Shown here in pieces: positions 1 to 9,294 of a stretch of DNA of 64,000 bases. Each line of letters begins with the position of its first letter. The first letter of the stretch is position 1. Origin of the DNA: Reinekea forsetii. Its GTDB lineage: Bacteria; Pseudomonadota; Gammaproteobacteria; Pseudomonadales; Natronospirillaceae. The stretch spans positions 2,642,001 to 2,706,000 of the forward strand of contig NZ_CP011797.1 of NCBI RefSeq assembly GCF_002795845.1, given 5' to 3'. The notes beneath the pieces are model-generated. The model did not search any database, was not told the origin of the DNA, and was given only the letters and a program-made list of their open reading frames with translations. The position numbers were made by a program, and so were the translations under genes.

Positions 1-237
1 CAGGATATTAAGCAACTCTTAGAGGTGTTGCATCGGTTACGCGACAACGGCAATACGGTCGTGGTGATCGAGCATAATCTGGATGTGGTGAAAACCGCCG
101 ATTGGGTGATCGATTTGGGTCCTGAAGGCGGCGTGCGCGGCGGTAAGATTGTCGCCAGTGGCACGCCAGAGCAGCTGGCTGTCGATAAGGGCTCGGTCAC
201 CGGTAGCTATCTTAAGATTCAATTGGATCGACCTTAG
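1..237 (+). CDS. uvrA: UvrA, excinuclease ABC subunit A (C-terminal fragment)
   Basis: This is the last 78 residues of UvrA, the damage-recognition ATPase of nucleotide excision repair; the rest lies upstream of the window. The frame is open from base 1. The segment [25 protein letters not shown] is the conserved C-terminal ABC H-loop and D-loop region of UvrA, and the [11 protein letters not shown] stretch follows it as usual. It ends with TAG at 235-237 and is convergent with cnoX. Only the end of the second ABC ATPase domain is visible, so nothing can be said about the zinc fingers or Walker A motifs. Confidence 0.93.
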   Translation, partial: QDIKQLLEVLHRLRDNGNTVVVIEHNLDVVKTADWVIDLGPEGGVRGGKIVASGTPEQLAVDKGSVTGSYLKIQLDRP

Positions 238-302
238 CTAGGCTGGCTGGGCTGCCCCCAAGGGTGGCCTAACCGGTTCACTGCCTGTCCCCTTTATCCT
301 GC

Positions 303-1166
303 TCAGTAGAGCAGGGTAAAGAGTTTGCGCTGGTATTGAGCCGCTAGAGGGTCGCCCTTGCCCAGGCTTTGCAGTAAATCCAACATGGTTTTACGAGCAC
401 CCCCGTCGTGAAACTGCTTATCCTTTTGCAACACCTCCAACACCGCCTGCAAGGCATCTTCGACCCGCTCATGCTGGCTATACTGCAGGGCCAAGCTGTA
501 TTTCAATTCAAGATTATCCGCATCGGCGGCTAAGGCCTGTTGTAACGCGACGATTTCCGGGCTGTCGGCGGCCTGCAACATCAGATCGAGGCGGGCCTCC
601 AGCGCGACCCAGTATGGGCTTAGGCGTTGTTCCAAGGTCGCCTTAACCAAGACCGTCTGGGCCTCTTTGACGCGTTTTAACTGCAGATAACAATCCGCCA
701 TCAGCAAGCCAATATTAAAATCCTCATCACTCAAACTATAGGCGCTATAGGCCAGGGTCAGTGCCTCGTCGAACCGTCCTGCCTGCAACAAAGCTTGAGC
801 TTGTTCGACATCAACCTGCCATGGCGCGGGCAAATGAGTAAGTAAGCGCTCACGAATGACGCGCTCCGATTCACCGCCCATAAAGCCATCGATCGGCTGT
901 CCGTCTTTCACAAAGACCACCGCGGGCAAACTGCGCACACCAAACTGAGCCACCAGCGCCTGCTGTTCGTCGGTGTTGACCTTGCCGAGCAGAAATTGAC
1001 CGGCGTATTCAAGCGCCAGTTTTTCCAGAATAGGGCTTAGAGCCTTAGAGGGCTCGCTCCATTGGGCCCAAAAATCGAGCACGACCAGCTGCTGTTGCGA
1101 CTGCTCGACCATAATATGCTGAAAATTATCGGCGGTTACAGCGACAATAGTATTTGTTGTATTCAT
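303..1166 (-). CDS. cnoX: CnoX/YbbN-type thioredoxin-TPR co-chaperone
   Basis: This 287-residue cytoplasmic protein has an N-terminal thioredoxin fold (about residues 8-110) and a C-terminal TPR-like helical region (about 115-287). The usual CxxC active site is replaced by S37-E-P-S40 in the context FWAQWSEPSK, so it should not be an oxidoreductase. That substitution and the phrase AQFGVRSLPAVVFVKDGQP match the YbbN/CnoX family, which hands substrates to GroEL and protects proteins under bleach stress. The ATG at 1166 has a GAGG ribosome binding site just upstream. The gene is convergent with uvrA and stands alone. Function is taken from the family; no regulatory site was recognised in the 266-base upstream gap. 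Confidence 0.88.
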   Translation of the reverse strand: MNTTNTIVAVTADNFQHIMVEQSQQQLVVLDFWAQWSEPSKALSPILEKLALEYAGQFLLGKVNTDEQQALVAQFGVRSLPAVVFVKDGQPIDGFMGGESERVIRERLLTHLPAPWQVDVEQAQALLQAGRFDEALTLAYSAYSLSDEDFNIGLLMADCYLQLKRVKEAQTVLVKATLEQRLSPYWVALEARLDLMLQAADSPEIVALQQALAADADNLELKYSLALQYSQHERVEDALQAVLEVLQKDKQFHDGGARKTMLDLLQSLGKGDPLAAQYQRKLFTLLY

Positions 1167-1432
1167 AGCGACCTCAGGTTTTCACACGCTTTTAATATTG
1201 GGGTGAATATAAGGGCCAAATAGACGAGGAACAAGACCTAGGAGCCTTAGAAATCGCCAAGACCGATAAAAAGCCTGATGTCACGGCTTGGCAATGACAA
1301 GACCGCGGAGCCTAAGTACCCTGCGCACCGTGGCGATTGAATTAAAACGGTTTTCGACAACCCCTAAGCTGGTGCATCGATTGGCTCACCGGTAAACTAG
1401 GTCGTTATTCACTTACACAACCGGAGTTAACC

Positions 1433-4351
1433 ATGAAGCGCGGCGTCATCCTAGCCCTCGCCGTAACCGTGACAGTCGTACTGGCTGGTACCGGCATATT
1501 CTGGATCCAATCCCCGGGCTCGGTGGAGTCGAATCCCTCCAATATTGACGTCAGCGCCAGTGAAGCACGAATTTTTAAAACCCTGACTCTGAACAACGGT
1601 CTGTCTGTTGTCCTGGTGTCCGATCCCAGTAGCGACAAGGCCGCCGCGGCCCTAAATGTTTTCTCCGGCTCGTGGGCCAATCCTTCCGACATTCCCGGCC
1701 TGGCGCATTTTTTGGAACACATGCTGTTTCTCGGGACCGAGAAGTTTCCCGAAGTCGATGGCTATCAAACCTTTATTGAACAGAACGGCGGCAGCGATAA
1801 CGCCTACACGAGCAACACCAATACCCTCTATCACTTCGACATCAATGGCTTGCAACTGGAGCCCGCGCTCGATCGTTTCGCGCAATTTTTTATTGCACCA
1901 CTGTTCGATGCGGGCTTTACCGAGCGTGAGCGCAATGCCGTCAATTCCGAGTTCACCGCCTCGTTACAGAATGACGAACGTCGGATTGAAGATGTCATGC
2001 GCGAACTAACCGACGCCGGTCATCCGGCATCGCGCTTGGCTATTGGCAACCTGTCTACTCTGACATCGCCGGAGATGACCACTCGATTACGCACCTTCTA
2101 TCGGCAGCATTATGTCGCGGCCAATATGGCCTTAGCCATATATGGCCCCCAAGATATCAACACCTTGGAGTCTTGGGCCATAGACTACTTTGCCGGTGTT
2201 CGGGCCCAGCAAGCGCCAAAGCTCAACTACGATGTGCCGCTGTTTGATCCAGTGCAACTGCCTCTATTGGTCACGATCGAGCCACGCCGCGAGATGCGAC
2301 GTCTGGAACTGCGCTTTCCCATCCCCGGCACGGCTGGGCAGTTGGCGAGCAAACCCAACCAATACGTCGGCCACCTACTCGGCCATGAATCCACCGGTTC
2401 GCTCTTGTCGGTTCTGAAAGCTAAGGGCTGGGCGGAAAACCTGTCCGCCAGCAGCGGCGGTATAACTCATGCCAACACCACCTTTGATGTCCAGATCGAC
2501 CTCACCCCGGACGGCCTAGCCAATTGGCAAGCGGTCACCGAGCTGCTATTCAGCCATATCGAATTGATTCGTCAGGCCGGGATTCAAGAGTGGATTTTTG
2601 ACGAGCAGAAAAACATCAATGAGCTGGCCTTTCAATTCGCGGAAAAGGTTGGGCCCAGTTCGACTGCGGTGGCTCTGGCCGAGAATCAGCATTATTATCC
2701 GGCGGCCCAGGTGCTCTCGGGTCCCTACCGGTTGGCGGACTTTACGCCAGCGGCGATTGAACAGGTCTTATCGGCCCTAATACCCGACAATGCTCTGGTC
2801 ATTCTAGTCCGGCCGGACGCCAAAACCCTGGTTAAGAGTCAATATTACCAGACGCCCTATCGCAGCGAACAATTGGCCGGTGCCACCGTTGCCCGATGGC
2901 GCACACCGAATCAAGCGCCTGGCTTGGCCTTACCGAATGCTAACCCTTTTGTACCGACCCAGTTCAATGTCCAACCGGCACAAAAGGTCGCCTCTGCACT
3001 GTACCGCAGTACACCCCAAATCCTGTTGCAGGACAGCGGTAAAACCCTGTGGTTTGAACAAGATGATGCCTTTTACACGCCCAAGGTCGACATTCACCTG
3101 TTGCTGGAAACCAACTACGCCAACGTATCGGCCAGCCAGGCGATGGCCACGGCGCTGTATCTCGATCTGGTCAACGACGCGCTCAATGAGGTTCGCTATG
3201 AGGCTGGCCTGGCTGGATCCGGTTATGGCATAGCCTTAGTGGATAATGGCATCCAAGTTCGGCTCTATGGCTATCAGGACAAGTTACACCTATTGCTCGA
3301 CACCCTTATTCTGGAACTAACCGAGCACCGCATCAGTCCAGAGCGTTTTGCCATCAAAAAAGAGGAAACCCTGCGGGCGCTGCGCAATCGCTCGGAAGAT
3401 CCGGTGATCAGTCAGATGATCCGCCAACTAAATGAATGGCTCACGGCTAACAGTTTCTCAGTCGCTGAGCAATCGGCAGCTGCGCAGACCTTGACCCCAG
3501 ATAGTCTGCTGATTGCGCGCAATGAGTGGCTAGCGAGCAGTCGATTGGAACTGTTGGTGCACGGCAATATCCTCGCCGATCAGGCCAAGGTTCTGGCTCA
3601 GCGCATCGACAGAATCATCCCCCAGGGCGGCACTCAAGCGGCCGGACGGGCCATCGCCAAGCTGCCGGCGCGCGATTTTTTGGCCCGGGTCAATATTGAT
3701 CACGCCGATTCAGCCATGCTGGAACTGTATCAGGGCGACAACAGCAGTCTGCGTGAGCGCGCACTCTATGCGCTGTTAGCGGAAACCATGAGCGCGCCCT
3801 ACTTTGCCGATCTGCGTACCCGCGAACAGCTGGGTTATATAGTCTTAGCACGGGCCTATCCGATAGATGGCCTGCCGGCACTGCTACTTTATGTGCAGTC
3901 GCCAAGTACCGACGCGGCCATGGTGCAACTCTATTCGAACCGTTTCTTAAGCCGTTTTGCCCAGCAGTTAGCCAATATGAACGAACTGAGTTTCGAAGCC
4001 TACAAGCGGGGCCTGATGACCGGATTGACCGAACCAGACAAAAACCTCTTTGCCTTGAGCAGCCGCTATTGGCAAAACATTCAGGACGGCAACCATAACT
4101 TCAATACCCGGGCGCGCATTGCTGCTGAAGTTGAGAAGATCAGTCTGGAAGGTTTTCGACGCTTCTATGATATCCGCATTCTCGGCGACGCGACCCGCTC
4201 GCTGACCTTGCATCAGGTCGGCGTGAACATGGCCGACGACTATACCGACCATGCGCAAAACATCGTTGGCAAATATCCGCTGGAACAACCAAAGGCTTGG
4301 CCAGACGATATTGAGTGGATCACACCGACCTTCAATAACATTAGCGATTAG
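1433..4351 (+). CDS. M16 family zinc metallopeptidase (pitrilysin/insulysin type)
   Basis: The 972-residue protein is an inverzincin of the pitrilysin type, which degrades peptides inside a closed chamber. Residues 1-26 form a signal peptide or membrane anchor (MKRGVILALAVTVTVVLAGT). The zinc motif HFLEH lies at residues 92-96, and the third ligand is probably E173 in NSEF. The length equals that of a full two-half protease III rather than a processing peptidase subunit. The C-terminal half holds the family phrase YFADLRTREQLGYIV, expected to bind substrate. It lies alone between cnoX and a convergent membrane gene. A periplasmic location is inferred from the N-terminus. It resembles ptrA, but orthology was not tested. 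Confidence 0.9.
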   Translation: MKRGVILALAVTVTVVLAGTGIFWIQSPGSVESNPSNIDVSASEARIFKTLTLNNGLSVVLVSDPSSDKAAAALNVFSGSWANPSDIPGLAHFLEHMLFLGTEKFPEVDGYQTFIEQNGGSDNAYTSNTNTLYHFDINGLQLEPALDRFAQFFIAPLFDAGFTERERNAVNSEFTASLQNDERRIEDVMRELTDAGHPASRLAIGNLSTLTSPEMTTRLRTFYRQHYVAANMALAIYGPQDINTLESWAIDYFAGVRAQQAPKLNYDVPLFDPVQLPLLVTIEPRREMRRLELRFPIPGTAGQLASKPNQYVGHLLGHESTGSLLSVLKAKGWAENLSASSGGITHANTTFDVQIDLTPDGLANWQAVTELLFSHIELIRQAGIQEWIFDEQKNINELAFQFAEKVGPSSTAVALAENQHYYPAAQVLSGPYRLADFTPAAIEQVLSALIPDNALVILVRPDAKTLVKSQYYQTPYRSEQLAGATVARWRTPNQAPGLALPNANPFVPTQFNVQPAQKVASALYRSTPQILLQDSGKTLWFEQDDAFYTPKVDIHLLLETNYANVSASQAMATALYLDLVNDALNEVRYEAGLAGSGYGIALVDNGIQVRLYGYQDKLHLLLDTLILELTEHRISPERFAIKKEETLRALRNRSEDPVISQMIRQLNEWLTANSFSVAEQSAAAQTLTPDSLLIARNEWLASSRLELLVHGNILADQAKVLAQRIDRIIPQGGTQAAGRAIAKLPARDFLARVNIDHADSAMLELYQGDNSSLRERALYALLAETMSAPYFADLRTREQLGYIVLARAYPIDGLPALLLYVQSPSTDAAMVQLYSNRFLSRFAQQLANMNELSFEAYKRGLMTGLTEPDKNLFALSSRYWQNIQDGNHNFNTRARIAAEVEKISLEGFRRFYDIRILGDATRSLTLHQVGVNMADDYTDHAQNIVGKYPLEQPKAWPDDIEWITPTFNNISD

Positions 4352-4431
4352 GCAGTAGAACCTAGAAGGTAGATGGTAGATGGCGGAAGTAGCAAGTAAC
4401 AATAGAATTGGGGGCGGGGTTGAACCGCGCC

Positions 4432-4456
4432 AAAAAAAAGGGCGGCAGATGCGCCC
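4432..4456 (-). terminator. Rho-independent terminator of the 4523-5521 gene
   Basis: On the minus strand the sequence gives GGGCG, a seven-base loop, CGCCC, then eight T residues. It lies 67 bases past the stop codon of the minus-strand gene ending at 4523. The stem is short but G+C rich and the T run is uninterrupted. Confidence 0.8.
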
Positions 4457-4522
4457 TGGCTCCGACTAGACCGACCGGCTAGACAACTGGCGTTGCCCAA
4501 CCTATTCGGATATTTAGCGGGC

Positions 4523-5521
4523 TTACCTGAAGTCTTCTTTCTCTTGCGGCTGAGGATTACGCGGCAATACCACTAGCACGTTCACACCGTTGCCAGTATT
4601 GGTCACCTCGACATAGCCGTTCAACATCTGCGCCAAGCGGCGCGTGACCACATAGGTTAGGCCCGGGCCGACTTCCTGACCGTGTTCGATAATAGAGATA
4701 TACTCGGTCATAATATGCTTCAGTTGATCGGGCTTAAACTGCCGTCCGTCAATGGTGAAGTTAATTCGTAACGAGTCGCCCAAGGCCGCATCCAAATAAC
4801 CGATTAGGCTGATGTTAAGCGTAGAATCTTCGTTCATGCGGATCAACGACTGCACAATACGTGAGAGCAGATTTTTTAACCAGTTCGGATCGGACATCAC
4901 CGGCATCTGGTCTTCCGGATTATCCAACTTTAGCTTAACCCCGCGAATCTTACCCAATGAGATCCAGTCATCGACCAATAGATTCAACTCACCGAGGAAG
5001 TCGAGTTCCTGATAATTCGGTAACTCGGAGCGCAATTGTAACTGGGCCAAGGCTTGCAAATCCGCGGCGTAACGCTTCATCCCTTCGGCACGAGTGCGGA
5101 TGACAGCCAAGGTGTCGGCACCCTGGTGGTCGGTCAGTTCTATAATTTCATCCATGGCGTGATCCAATGCGGCGGCCATATTGCGCAGCGAATGATCCTT
5201 TTCCTGGGTGGAATTGAGCACGATGCGGCGTAATTCGCTGGCTTTCTTACCGTCGTATTCCAAACGGTCCAATTTCAATTGCTGTTCCTGCACCTGACGC
5301 TTGGTGCGGCTGTGGCTTCGATTAGATTCGGCCACCTCCATCTGGCTCTGATTCAGGGCCAACATACTGGTCAGGCCGGCAATGAAAATACCGCCGATTA
5401 GGCCCGCCCAGATCAGCGGAATAAACTTATCAAAAGTTATGTAGCCAACTAAGGATCCGACGCCCAGCCAAATAACCAGGCTCGCCAACAATAACTGTTT
5501 TAAACGGGTTCGAGGATTCAC
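4523..5521 (-). CDS. Degenerate sensor histidine kinase-like membrane protein
   Basis: This 332-residue protein has two membrane segments near the N-terminus (about residues 10-28 and 34-56), a basic coiled stretch (about 60-100), a helical dimerisation-like region and a C-terminal GHKL-like domain (about 195-325). The sequence EKDHSLRNMAAAL resembles an H-box with a candidate His. The ATPase domain is eroded: the N-box position reads LLSRIVQSLIRM, without the usual Asn, and no DxGxG G1 box is present. A G2-like GPGLTYVVTRRLAQ remains. It may be a pseudokinase or scaffold. No response regulator lies nearby. The start is GTG with a GGAG site upstream. The function is unknown. Confidence 0.6.
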   Translation of the reverse strand: MNPRTRLKQLLLASLVIWLGVGSLVGYITFDKFIPLIWAGLIGGIFIAGLTSMLALNQSQMEVAESNRSHSRTKRQVQEQQLKLDRLEYDGKKASELRRIVLNSTQEKDHSLRNMAAALDHAMDEIIELTDHQGADTLAVIRTRAEGMKRYAADLQALAQLQLRSELPNYQELDFLGELNLLVDDWISLGKIRGVKLKLDNPEDQMPVMSDPNWLKNLLSRIVQSLIRMNEDSTLNISLIGYLDAALGDSLRINFTIDGRQFKPDQLKHIMTEYISIIEHGQEVGPGLTYVVTRRLAQMLNGYVEVTNTGNGVNVLVVLPRNPQPQEKEDFR

Positions 5522-5834
5522 CCACTGCTCTCCATGTAATAGGTCAACTGAATGACTTTAATCGATTCTTACTTTAACGCGACAGTTTGCCAGATTAGGA
5601 CACACTTTAGCAGTCACTCTACCAAACGAATGCCTATATGGGCCATGAATATAGAAAAAAGTGATCATTTATACCATCGCGCCACGAAAATTCCGCTCAA
5701 ACACCCTAAAATGAACCTATGGCCCCGCTTCACACAGCGCAAACGGCTTATTTTTCCCCGCAGCCGGCTAACACCATTGAGTTAAGGATGCGAAGCACCT
5801 AGAATAGTGCGAAATTGACCACTTGGACAAGTTA
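5522..5834. other. Intergenic region upstream of deoC
   Basis: This 313-base gap separates the divergent membrane-protein gene from the deo operon. A 77-codon open frame inside it (5552-5785) has no recognisable protein and no good ribosome binding site. The stretch is more A+T rich than its flanks and probably holds the promoters for both sides. No DeoR or CytR box was identified by eye. Confidence 0.4.
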
Positions 5835-6638
5835 ATGACATCTCAACTCCAGACTGCCCGTTTAGCCCTATCACTGATGGATCTTACCTCGCTGAATGAT
5901 GATGACACGGCAGCGACCATCGGCCAACTTTGTCACCAGGCGCAAACGCCCGAGGGTTCTCCCGCCGCGGTTTGTGTCTATCCGGCCTTTATCAACCCAG
6001 CCCGCAAGACCTTGGCACAACTGAAGCTCACCCAGGTCAAGGTCGCCACCGTTACCAATTTCCCACACGGTAATGCCGACCTTGCCAGCGCGCTGGCCGA
6101 AACCCGTGCCGCCGTTGCCGCCGGAGCCGATGAGGTCGACCTGGTGTTTCCCTATAGGGCCCTTATGGCCGGCGATGCCGATGTCGGCCGGCAAATGGTC
6201 AGCCAATGCAAAGGGGTCTGCGGCCCAGCGGTATTGCTCAAGGTTATTCTCGAAAGCGGTGAGCTGGCCACACCCGAATGGATCCGCCGAGCCGCCGAGC
6301 TGGCAATTGAAGCCGGCGCCGACTTTATTAAAACCAGTACCGGCAAGGTCGCCATCAACGCCACGCCAGAAGCCGCTGAGATTATGCTTCAAGCGATCAA
6401 AGACAGCGGGCGAGCGGTTGGCTTCAAGGCCGCGGGCGGGGTCCGCAATGTCGCCGATGCCGAGCGCTACCTGAGCCTGGCAGCGCAAATATTGGGCGCC
6501 GACTGGGTGACCCCGAAAACCTTCCGCTTCGGCGCCAGCAGCTTGCTGGCCAGCCTGCTCCAGACCCTCGGTCATGCGCCAGCGGCTCAGAACAACGGCG
6601 AGGCCGTCAGCCAAGCTAAATCAGATCGCCCCTATTAA
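5835..6638 (+). CDS. deoC: Deoxyribose-phosphate aldolase
   Basis: DeoC splits 2-deoxyribose 5-phosphate into acetaldehyde and glyceraldehyde 3-phosphate in the cytoplasm, the last step of deoxynucleoside catabolism. The 267-residue product matches the class I aldolase of E. coli in length and start ([12 protein letters not shown]). The Schiff-base lysine is K166 in FIKTSTGK, and the second catalytic lysine sits in GFKAAGG. A TTG at 5823 in the same frame is possible, but the ATG at 5835 fits the family N-terminus better. It is the first gene of a deoC-deoA-deoB operon, with 22 bases to deoA. No deoD or dedicated repressor is in view. Confidence 0.95.
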   Translation: MTSQLQTARLALSLMDLTSLNDDDTAATIGQLCHQAQTPEGSPAAVCVYPAFINPARKTLAQLKLTQVKVATVTNFPHGNADLASALAETRAAVAAGADEVDLVFPYRALMAGDADVGRQMVSQCKGVCGPAVLLKVILESGELATPEWIRRAAELAIEAGADFIKTSTGKVAINATPEAAEIMLQAIKDSGRAVGFKAAGGVRNVADAERYLSLAAQILGADWVTPKTFRFGASSLLASLLQTLGHAPAAQNNGEAVSQAKSDRPY

Positions 6639-6660
6639 TACGTTGCCCGGAGTACAGGCC

Positions 6661-7977
6661 ATGTTTTTACCGCAAGAGATTATTCGTAAAAAACGCAATG
6701 GGGGCGAGCTGAGTGAGGCCGAGATCCAATGGTTTGTAAACGGTATTCGCGACGAGTACGTGACCGAAGGTCAGATTGGCGCCTTTGCCATGGCCGTCTA
6801 TTTCAAACATATGACACTGGCCGAACGGGTTGCGCTAACGCTGGCGATGCGCGACTCCGGTAGCGTGATGAGCTGGCCGAACGCCAAAGGGCCAATCGTC
6901 GACAAACACAGCACCGGCGGGGTCGGCGATGTCGTTAGCCTGATGCTGGGTCCGATGGTCGCCGCCTGTGGCGGCTATGTGCCGATGATTTCCGGGCGCG
7001 GCCTGGGCCATACCGGCGGCACGCTCGATAAGTTTGAGAGCATTCCCGGTTACGACCCCTACCCCAGCCCGGAAAAGTTCAAGCAGATCGTCGATGATAT
7101 TGGCGTCGCAATTATCGGCCAAACCGGCAATTTGGCCCCCGCGGATAAGCGCTTCTATGGCGTGCGAGATATTACCGCTACGGTTGAAAGCATCGATCTG
7201 ATCACCGGTTCGATTCTGTCGAAGAAACTCGCCGCCGGCTTGGATGCCCTAGTGATGGACGTCAAGGTTGGTGATGGTGCCTTTATGCCCAGCTATGCCG
7301 ACAGTAAGGCCCTGGCTGAAAGCATCGTCCAGGTCGCCAATGGCGCCGGCACGGCCACTACCGCTATCCTCACCGATATGAATCAGGTGCTGGCGCGATC
7401 CGCCGGCAATGCCCTGGAGGTCCGCGAGGCGGTCGATTATCTCAAGGGTGTGCGCCGCGATCCGGTGTTGCATGAGGTCACCCTGGCGCTCTGTGCAGAA
7501 ATGCTCTGTGCCGCCAAACTGGCTGATTCTCAAGCGGCGGCGCTCACGATGCTGCAAGACGTCCTCGACAATGGCCAGGCCTTGGCGAAATTCGCGCAGA
7601 TGGTACATGCCTTGGGCGGCCCGGCCGATTTTGTCGAGCGCATGGACCACTACCTGACCGCCGCGCCCCTGGTGCAGCCGATTTTAGCGACCCGCTCTGG
7701 CTTTGTGAGCCATATCAAGACCCGAGAATTGGGCCTGGCTGTGGTACAGTTAGGCGGCGGTCGGTCCCGCGCCGACCAAAAAATTGACCACGCCGTGGGC
7801 CTCGACCGGATTGTGAAATTGGGCGAATCGGTTCAAGCCGGCGAGCCATTGCTCTACGTTCATGTGCAGAACGCCGCGCAGTTTAACGCCGTTCAAGAAC
7901 AGCTACTCAACGCCTTCACCCTAGCGGATCAGGCACCGGAATCGATACCGGCGGTCTATGAGATTATCCGCGCCTAA
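6661..7977 (+). CDS. deoA: Thymidine phosphorylase
   Basis: DeoA converts thymidine and phosphate to thymine and 2-deoxyribose 1-phosphate. The protein is 438 residues, matching the E. coli enzyme, and begins [18 protein letters not shown]. The phosphate-binding signature KHSTGGVGD is near residue 80, followed by [14 protein letters not shown], the glycosyltransferase family 3 hallmark. The frame is open further upstream to 6574, but the ATG at 6661 has a GGAG site and the family start, so it is preferred. The product feeds DeoB (next gene) and then DeoC (previous gene), so the three genes form a complete path from thymidine to central metabolism. Confidence 0.95.
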   Translation: MFLPQEIIRKKRNGGELSEAEIQWFVNGIRDEYVTEGQIGAFAMAVYFKHMTLAERVALTLAMRDSGSVMSWPNAKGPIVDKHSTGGVGDVVSLMLGPMVAACGGYVPMISGRGLGHTGGTLDKFESIPGYDPYPSPEKFKQIVDDIGVAIIGQTGNLAPADKRFYGVRDITATVESIDLITGSILSKKLAAGLDALVMDVKVGDGAFMPSYADSKALAESIVQVANGAGTATTAILTDMNQVLARSAGNALEVREAVDYLKGVRRDPVLHEVTLALCAEMLCAAKLADSQAAALTMLQDVLDNGQALAKFAQMVHALGGPADFVERMDHYLTAAPLVQPILATRSGFVSHIKTRELGLAVVQLGGGRSRADQKIDHAVGLDRIVKLGESVQAGEPLLYVHVQNAAQFNAVQEQLLNAFTLADQAPESIPAVYEIIRA

Positions 7978-7994
7978 CAGGAGCTTTAAACGCG

Positions 7995-9236
7995 ATGAAA
8001 CGAGTGCATATTATGGTGCTGGATTCTTTCGGCATCGGGGCGTCGCAAGATGCCGTAAAATTCGGCGATGTGGGCGCCAATACCTTGGGTCATATCGCCC
8101 AATATTGCGCACAGGGCAAGGCGGATATTAAACGCTCAGGCCCACTAACGTTGCCCAACCTGACCCGTCTGGGTCTGATCAATGCCGCCACCCAGAGTAG
8201 CCAAGGCGAAGTACCACAAGGCATGGCGCAGGCAAACCAGCCTATTGCCAGCTATGGCTATGCCGAAGAGTTATCAAGCGGTAAGGATACGCCCAGCGGC
8301 CATTGGGAGATTGCCGGCGTGCCGGTGTTATTCGAATGGGGTTACTTCCACGACAAAACCCAGTCTTTCCCGGACAGCTTGGTGCAAGACTTTATTGACC
8401 GCGCCCAAGTCCCCGGCATACTGGGTAACTGCCACGCCTCCGGCACCGAGATATTGAGCGAGCTGGGTGAAGAGCATATGCGCAGCGGCAAACCCATTAT
8501 CTATACCTCTGGCGACAGCGTGTTCCAAATCGCCTGCCATGAGGACAGCTTCGGGCTCGAGCGGCTCTATGAGCTGTGTGCGATCGCGCGCGAACTGGTC
8601 AACGAATACAATATCGGTCGAGTGATTGCCCGACCCTTTATCGGCGCCGATGCGGCACACTTTGAGCGCACTGGTAATCGCAAGGATCTGGCCGTGGCGC
8701 CGCCTTCTAAGACCGTGCTGCAAAAGCTGAAAGAGGCGGATGGCGAGGTAATTTCCATCGGCAAGATCGCCGATATCTATGCCCATATCGGCATCACCGA
8801 AAAACACAAGGCCAATGGTTTGGCGGCCCTGTTCGACAAGACCTTGGCGGTAATAGACACGGCCGCGGACCGCAGCCTAGTCTTTACCAACTTTGTCGAC
8901 TTCGATTCCAGTTACGGTCATCGGCGCGATGTCGCCGGCTATGCCGCAGCCCTGGAATACTTCGATACCCGCCTACCCGAACTGCTCAGCGCAGTCGGTC
9001 CGGACGACCTGCTGATCTTCACCGCCGATCACGGCTGTGATCCAAGCTGGCCGGGTTCAGACCATACCCGCGAACATATACCCGTGCTGGTGTACTGCAA
9101 GAACCGTGAGCCGGTCAACCTGGGCCTGCGCCATTCGTTTGCCGATATAGGCCAGACCGTCGCCGACTATCTGGATCTGGAGGCCATGGACTATGGCACC
9201 AGCTTTCTCGGCCAGATGACCCCGCTGTCGGCCTGA
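7995..9236 (+). CDS. deoB: Phosphopentomutase
   Basis: DeoB interconverts deoxyribose (or ribose) 1-phosphate and 5-phosphate, linking DeoA to DeoC. The 413-residue protein belongs to the alkaline phosphatase superfamily. It shows the N-terminal metal aspartate in [10 protein letters not shown], the phosphothreonine context [12 protein letters not shown] and the C-terminal metal cluster TADHGCDP followed by [11 protein letters not shown]. An AGGAG site precedes the ATG by 9 bases, and the gene starts 17 bases after deoA. A short hairpin (GTCTCG-GAT-CGAGAC at 9252-9266) follows the stop but lacks a T run, so it is only a weak terminator candidate. Confidence 0.95.
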   Translation: MKRVHIMVLDSFGIGASQDAVKFGDVGANTLGHIAQYCAQGKADIKRSGPLTLPNLTRLGLINAATQSSQGEVPQGMAQANQPIASYGYAEELSSGKDTPSGHWEIAGVPVLFEWGYFHDKTQSFPDSLVQDFIDRAQVPGILGNCHASGTEILSELGEEHMRSGKPIIYTSGDSVFQIACHEDSFGLERLYELCAIARELVNEYNIGRVIARPFIGADAAHFERTGNRKDLAVAPPSKTVLQKLKEADGEVISIGKIADIYAHIGITEKHKANGLAALFDKTLAVIDTAADRSLVFTNFVDFDSSYGHRRDVAGYAAALEYFDTRLPELLSAVGPDDLLIFTADHGCDPSWPGSDHTREHIPVLVYCKNREPVNLGLRHSFADIGQTVADYLDLEAMDYGTSFLGQMTPLSA

Positions 9237-9294
9237 GCCCAGACCAGCGCGGTCTCGGATCGAGACGACTGAGCGCCTTGGGCGGCCGTCTTGA

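Noticed and set aside
5552-5785. 77-codon open frame upstream of deoC
   Set aside because: No ribosome binding site, basic low-quality composition and no recognisable family; probably chance.
5871-6614. Long antisense open frame over deoC
   Set aside because: Exact shadow of a well-supported gene; the Gly-rich translation reflects codon bias of deoC.
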